From positions 29,018,001-29,082,000 of the forward strand of contig CM067539.1 of assembly GCA_034509755.1 (NCBI GenBank): a stretch of 64,000 nt of DNA, written 5' to 3'. Source of the DNA: Anisodus tanguticus (taxonomy: Eukaryota; Streptophyta; Magnoliopsida; Solanales; Solanaceae). Below the pieces are notes generated by a model that worked only from the letters and a program-made list of their open reading frames with translations, did not search any database and was not told the DNA's origin. Made by a program: the position numbers and the translations under genes. Below are positions 57,741 to 64,000 of this stretch, in pieces (within the stretch, counting starts at the first letter, position 1; each line of letters starts with the position of its first letter).

Positions 57741-58690
57741 ATGTGATGTAAGTACGGAGGGCTTTGAGTTGGTAAGTGGTTCGGGTCTTGATGAGTTTCG
57801 GGTTGACCCGAAAATAGGCAAGGAAGGTGGGATTTCTTGGGTTTTCGGTAAGTCAAGATGTAGGGTATTTGGCGACGGTTTCGGGTAGATGTAAAAGGAG
57901 TATGGAAAGGTGATTTAGGTGGTCGTTGCGGGTGATGTGAGGGATATTGTGGTGGTGGGGCTCTGGTGTTTTAGTGATGGTAAAGGCTCGGAAGTTGACC
58001 GAGACAATGAGGGTATGCGAGAAGGGAGTTTGGATGAGGCATTGATATGTTTGATGGCATATGCGTAGGGTTATGATTGCATTCGGATGAAGGTCTTTTT
58101 AGATGATGGTAATGGGGTGTGGTAGGAGATAGTAGAGTGGAGAAACAAGTAATTGGAACAAGAAATGTATACGGATTGTTGGAAACAATCCGAGACACAA
58201 ACCAAGTCTCAATTCGGTCGATATGTGGTTCTTCGATGGTAACACAGATAGTTAATTGCTCATGTGGTCTCCAAGGATGTTGTGGTCAATTGCACAAGGA
58301 CTAGGTTGAGGTTTTCTGACCACGAGACTCAACACTAACCAAGCAAGGGCGACCGAAACCTTATAAAAGATAGGTGGGTCTCCCGGAGAACCAAGTGACC
58401 CCCCCCCCGGAGGATCAATTAAGAACTTACAATCCCGGATTGAAAGACTTAGCAAAATGAGTAAACACTCAAGTTTTATATCAACAACAACTCTTAATAT
58501 TTACAAGGTCCTAAGGCCTCTATCTATAGTACAAAATGGACTATTCTAGAAAAAGACAAAAGGACACAAATTGTTTGGGAGTTCGACCTAGTGTGAACGG
58601 ATTTGGAGTGACTTGGAGACCAAGGTGTTTCGGCCACCTCTTCCTCTTCTCTAGGCCGAGATTAAGGTCTACCATGTAATCATATTCTTT
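57741..58690. other. Unassigned DNA between Copia-5 and the satellite
   Basis: 57741-58130 is rich in G and T on the plus strand (ggtttcgggtag, gtggtggggctctgg). The rest includes a run of c near 58390 and the phrase ctaaggcctctatctatag. I see no coding text, terminal repeat or similarity to the satellite. It could hold an eroded Copia-5 LTR. Confidence 0.4.
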
Positions 58691-61600
58691 GACCGACATT
58701 ACATCACCTGATGCTTGGAGTAAATACTACAGCCTTCTAACTGGAATTACATCACTCTAAATTTTGAATGAAAACTATAACTTTCATATCGAATTTACAT
58801 CATTCGGACTTTGGGGTAAAGACTGCGACCTTTTTACCGGAATTACATCACCTGACGCTTGAAGTGAGTACTGCAGCCTTTCAACTAGAATTACATCACT
58901 CTAACTTTTGAATGAAGACTGCAGAGTTCCGACAGGATGTACATCATTCAGACTTTCGGGTGAAGATTGTGATCTTTTTGGCCGGTATTACATCACCTGA
59001 CGCTTGGAGTGAATACTGCAGCCTTTTGAATGGAATTACGTCACTCTGACTTTTGAATGAAGATTGTGGCCTTCTGACCAGATTTACATCATTCGAACTT
59101 TGGGATGAGACAACAACCTCTTTGATCAGAATTACCTCTTGGAGTGAATACTGCAGCATTTCAACTCAAATAACATCACTCTGGCTTTTGAATGAAGAAT
59201 ACGGCCTTCCGATTGAATTTACAAGAATTACATCATATGACGCTTGGAGTGAATACTGTAGCATTTCGATTGGACATGTATCACTCTAACTTTTGAATGA
59301 AGATTGCGGTCCTCCGACAAGTTTTACATCATTAGGACTTTGGTGTAAAGACTACATCCTCTTTGACCAAAATTACATCACCTGACTCTTGGAGTGAATA
59401 ATGCAGCATTTTGACTGAAATTACATAACTCTAACTTTTGAATGAAGATTGTGGCCTTCCAATCGAATTTATATCATTCAGACTTAGGCGTGAAGACTGT
59501 GGCCTCTTTGACCGAAATTACATCACCTAATGCTTGGAGTGAATACTACAACCTTCTAACTGGAATTATATCACTCTAAATTTTGAATGAAGACTGCAAC
59601 CTTCATACCAAATTTACATCATTCGGACTTTGGGGTGTAGACTACGACATTTTTTACCGAAATTACATCACCTAACGCTTGGAGTGAATACTGCAGCCTT
59701 TCGACTAGAATTACATCACTCTAACTTTTGAAGAAGCCTACAGCATTTCGACCGGATGTACATTATTCGTATTTTCGGGTGAAGACTGCGACCTCTTTGG
59801 CCGGAATTACAGCACCTGACGCTTTGAGTGAATACTGCAGTCTTTTGACTGGAATTACATCACTCTAACTTTTGAATGAAGATTGTGGCCTTCTGACCAG
59901 ATTTACATCATTCAGACTTTGGGATGAAGACTACAACCTCTTTGATCGGAATTACATCACCTGACTCTTGGAGTGAATACTGCAGCATTTCAACTGAAAT
60001 TACATCACTCTAACTTTAAAATGAAGACTGCGGCCTTCCGATCAAATTACATTATTCAAACTTTGGGGTGAAGATTATGGCCTCTTTGACCGGAATTATA
60101 TCACTTGACACTTGGAGTGAATATTGCAGCCTTTCGACTGGAATTACATTACTCTGACTTTTGAATGAAGATTGTGGCCCTCTTACCAAATTTACATATT
60201 TCAGACTTCGGGATGAAGATTAAGGCCTTTTTGGCCGGAATTACATCACCTGATGCTTGGAGTGAATACCAGCCTTTCGACTAAAATTACATCATTCTGA
60301 CTTTTGAATGAAGACTACAGGCTTCCAATAAGATTTACATCATTCGGACTTTAGGGTGAAGACTTTGACCTCTTTGGTAGGAATTACATCACCTGACGCT
60401 TGAAGTGAATACTGCACCCTTTCGATTGGAATTACATCATTTTGAATTAACACTGAGGCCTTCCGATCGAATTTACATCATTCGTACTTTGGGGTGAATA
60501 CTGCAGCCATTCGACTGGAAATACATCACTCTGACTTTTGAATGAAGATTCTGGCCTTCCGCCAAGTTTTACATCATTCGGACTTTGGGGAGATAACTGT
60601 AGCCTTTTTGACCGAAATTACATCACCTGACTCTTAGAGTGAATAGTGCAGCATTTTGACTAAAATTACATCACTCTGACTTTTGAATGAAGATTGTCGC
60701 CTTCTAACCGAATTTACATCATTCAGCCTTAGGGGTGAAGATTGCGACCTCTTTGACCAGAATTACATCACATGATACGTGAAGTGAATACGGTAGCCTT
60801 TCGATTGGAATTACATCACTCTGACTTTTGAATGAAGATTGTGGCCTTCTAACCGAATTTACATCATTCGGACTTCAGGGTGAAGATTGAGGCCTTTTTA
60901 TCGGAATTACAGCACTTGATACTTGGAGTGAATACTGCAGCCTTTCGACTAAAATTACATCATTCTGAATTTTGAATGAAGACTATAGGCTTCCAAAAAT
61001 ATTTACATCATTCGGACTTTAGGGTGAAGACTTCGGCCTCTTTGGCAGGAATTACATCATTTGACGCTTGAACTGAATAATGCAGCCTTTCGATTGGAAT
61101 TACATCACTCTGACTTTTGAATGAAGATTGCGGCCTTCTAACTGGATTTAGATCATTCAGACTTTGAGGTGAATACTGCAGCCTTTTTGACCGGAGTTAC
61201 ATCACCTGACGTTTGGAGTAAATACTGCAACCTTTCTACTGGAATTACATCATTCTGACTTTTGAATGAAGATTGCGGCCTTAAGATCTAATTTAAAAGA
61301 ATTACATCACATGAGGCTTGGAGTGAATATTGTAGCCTTTCTGCTGGACATGCATCATTTTGACTTTTGAATGAAGATTGCGGCCTTCCAACAAGTTTTA
61401 CATCATTAGGACATTTGGGTGAAGACTAAATCCTCTTTGACTAGAATTACATCACCTGACTCTTGGAGTGAATAGTGTAGTATTTTGACTGAAAATACAT
61501 AACTCTAACTTTTGAATGAAGATTGTGGCCTTCCAATCGAATTTATATCATTCAAACTTAGGCGTGAAGACTGCGGCCACTTTGGCCGAAATTACAACAC

Positions 61601-64000
61601 ATAATGCTTGGAGTGAATACTACAGCCTTCTAACTGGAATTACATCACTCTAAATTTTGAATGAAGACTGCAACCTTCATACCGAATTTACTTCATTCGG
61701 ACTTTGGGGTGAAGACTACGGCTTTTTTTACCGGAATTACATCACTTGATGCTTGGAATGAATACTGCAGCCTTTCGACTAGAATTACATCACTCTAACT
61801 TTTAAATAAAGACTGCAGCCTACCGAATGGATGTACATCATTCGAACTTTCGGGTGAAGACTGCGACCTCTTTGGCCGGAATTACAGCACTTGACGCTTG
61901 GAGTGAATACTACAACCTTTTGACTGGAATTACATCACTCTGACTTTTGAATGAAGATTGTGGCCTTCTAACAAGATTTACATCATTTGGACTTTGAGAT
62001 GAGACTACAACCTCTTTGATCGGAATTACATCACCTGACTCTTGGAGTGAATACTGTATCATTTCAACTGAAATTACATCACTCTGACTTTTAAATGAAG
62101 ATTGTGGCCTTCCGATCAAATTTACAAGAATTACATCACATGACGTTTGGAGTGAATACTGTAGCCTTTCAACACGACATGCATCACTCTGACTTTTGAA
62201 TGAAGATTGCGGTCGTCCGACAAGTTTTACATCATTCGAACTTTGGGTTGAAGACTATATCCTCTTTCACCAAAATTACATCACCTGACTCTTAGAGTGA
62301 ATAATGCAGCATTTCGACTGAAATTACATAACTCTGACTTTTGAATGAAGATTGTGGCGTTCCAACCGAATTTATATCATTCAGACTTAGGCGTGAAGAC
62401 TGCGGCCTCTTTGATCGAAATTACATCACCTGATGTTTGGAGTGAATACTACAGCCTTCTAACTGGAATTACATCACTCTAAATTTTGAATGAAGATTGT
62501 AACCTTCATTCCAAATTTACATCATTCGAACTTTGGTGTGAAGACTATGACATTTTTTACCTGAATTATATCACCTGACGCTTAGAATGAATATTGCAGC
62601 CTTTCGACTAGAATTACATCACTCTAACTTTTGAATGAAGGCTGCAGCCTACCGACCGGATGTACATCATTCGGACTTTCGGGTGAAGACTGCGACCTCT
62701 TTGGCCGGTATTACAGAACTTGATGCTTGAAGAGAATACTACAACCTTTTGACAGGAATTACATCACTCTAACTTTTGAATGAAGATTGTGGCCTTCTAA
62801 CCAGATTTACATCATTTGTACTTTGGGATGAAGACTACAACCTCTTTTATCGAAATACATCACCTAACTCTTGGAGTGAATACTGCAGTATTTCAACTGA
62901 AATTACATCACTCTGACTTTTAAATGAAGACTGCGGCCTTTCGACTGGATTTACATTATTCAGACTTTGGGGTGAAGATTGCGACCTCTTTGACCGAAAT
63001 TACATCACTTGACACTTGGAGTGAATACTGCAGCCTTTCGATTGGAATTACATCACTCTGACTTTTGAATGAAGATTGTGACCTTCTGACCGAATTTACA
63101 TCATTCAGACTTCGGGATGAAGATTGTGGCCTTTTTTACTGGAATCACATCACCTGATGCTTAGAGTGAATATTGCAGCCTTTCTACTAGAATTACATCA
63201 TTCTGACTTTTGAATGAAGACTATAGGATTCCTACAAGATTTACATCATTCGGATTTTACGGTGAAGACTTTGGCCTCTTTGGCAAGAATTACATCACTT
63301 GACGCTTGGAGTGAATACTGCAACATTTCAATTGGAATTACATCATTTTGAATGAAGACTGAGGCCTTTCGATCGAATTTACATCATTAATACTTTAGGG
63401 TGAAGACTGCAACCTCTTTGACAGGAATTATATCACATGACGTTTGTAGTGAATAATGCAGCCTTTCGACTGGAAATACTTCACTCTGACTTATGAATGA
63501 AGATTGTGGCCTTCCAACAAGTTTTACATCATTCGGACTTTGGGGAGAAGACTGTAGCCTCTTTGACTAGAATTACATCACCTGACTCTTGGAGTGAATA
63601 GTGCATCATTTAGACTGAAATTATATCACTCTGACTTTTGAATGAAGATTGTAGCCTTCTAACTGAATTTACATCATTCATACTTAGGGTTGCAGAATGA
63701 TGCCTCTTTGACCGGAATTACATCACCTGACGCTTAGAGTGAATAGTGCAGTCTTTCGATTGGAATTACATCACTCTGACTTTTGAATGAAGATTGTGGC
63801 CTTCTAGCCGAAATTACATCACCTGATGCTTGGAGTGAATACTGCAGCCTTCCGACTAGAATTACATCACTCTGATTTTAAATGAAAATTGCGGCCTTCC
63901 GATCGAATTTACATCATTCAGACGTTTGAGTGAAAAATGCGGCCTCTTTGGCCAGAATTACATCACCTGATGCTTGGAGTGAATACTACAACCTTCTAAC
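58691..64000 (+). repeat. Satellite array: about 145-bp units made of three 48-bp monomers
   Basis: Tandem repetition starts abruptly near 58691 and runs off the window. Each unit has three related blocks: A, attacatcacctgacgcttg then gagtgaatactgcagccttt; B, attacatcactctgactttt then gaatgaagattgtggccttc; C, tttacatcattcggactttg then gggtgaagactgcgacctct. All three share acatca, a gac-ctt core, tgaa and a c/tgcggcct-like end. Starts of block A at 58701, 58845 and 58990 give periods of 144 and 145. About 36 units (about 110 monomers) are present; some units lack part of a block, for instance near 59135. Short frames in the array reflect a period near a multiple of three and are not genes. Confidence 0.93.

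Noticed and set aside
58944..62119. Minus-strand frames with repeated SLQASGDVI / SSFKSQSDVI text, suggesting a repetitive protein
   Set aside because: They arise from the 145-bp satellite, whose period is near a multiple of three. Frames are short, shift from unit to unit and have no start or context.
58691..64000. Regular repeats with variable text between them, reminiscent of a CRISPR array
   Set aside because: The intervening text is itself repeated, this is plant nuclear DNA, and there are no cas genes. It is a satellite.

Overview
This window is plant nuclear DNA from a eudicot, most likely a member of the Solanaceae. The evidence is a FANTASTIC FOUR family gene, two short retroposons resembling the Solanaceae SINE families, AT-rich intergenic DNA and a dense, nested set of plant transposons. 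I see one intact host protein-coding gene. Nearly everything else is transposable elements in various states of decay, plus a large satellite array at the right end.

Layout. 291-6841: a decayed Copia LTR retrotransposon in minus orientation with a perfect 5-bp target duplication. 8206-9240: the intact single-exon FAF gene. 9839-13035: a short-LTR Copia derivative that keeps gag and only the last codons of pol, and carries a SINE tail and a CACTA end in place of the rest. 13929-14099: an exon of a glycine-rich RNA-binding protein (GRP). 14120-17671: a hAT transposon sitting just beyond the splice acceptor of that exon. 18280-19046: the 3' end of a LINE. 19047-24917: AT-rich DNA with an inverted repeat, a split SINE, a Stowaway-like MITE and a Harbinger relic.

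24918-38872: a 14-kb CACTA (En/Spm) transposon with TSD cta. It carries a decayed Transposase_24-like gene, a non-autonomous hAT, a gypsy gag fragment and a complete 8.8-kb Copia element (26894-35707, TSD gtgga) inserted a few codons into that gene. 39021-47408: a Tekay/Del-like chromovirus (gypsy) with both LTRs. 47981-49915: the 3' half of a minus-strand Copia. 49925-57740: a plus-strand Copia coding region split inside integrase by a second CACTA (51579-55855, TSD atg), which itself carries a MITE, a hAT derivative and a large fold-back element. 58691-64000 (running off the end): a satellite of about 145-bp units, each built of three diverged copies of a roughly 48-bp monomer.

How it fits together. 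The order of insertions can be read from target duplications and interrupted reading frames: Copia into CACTA-1; CACTA-2 into Copia-4, with hAT and fold-back DNA inside it; hAT into the GRP fragment. Coding remnants carry many stops, several of them CAG to TAG or TGG to TGA, as expected from decay of methylated cytosines. I found no undescribed multi-gene system. The least explained structures are the three-monomer satellite, the fold-back element and the unassigned stretch at 57741-58690.
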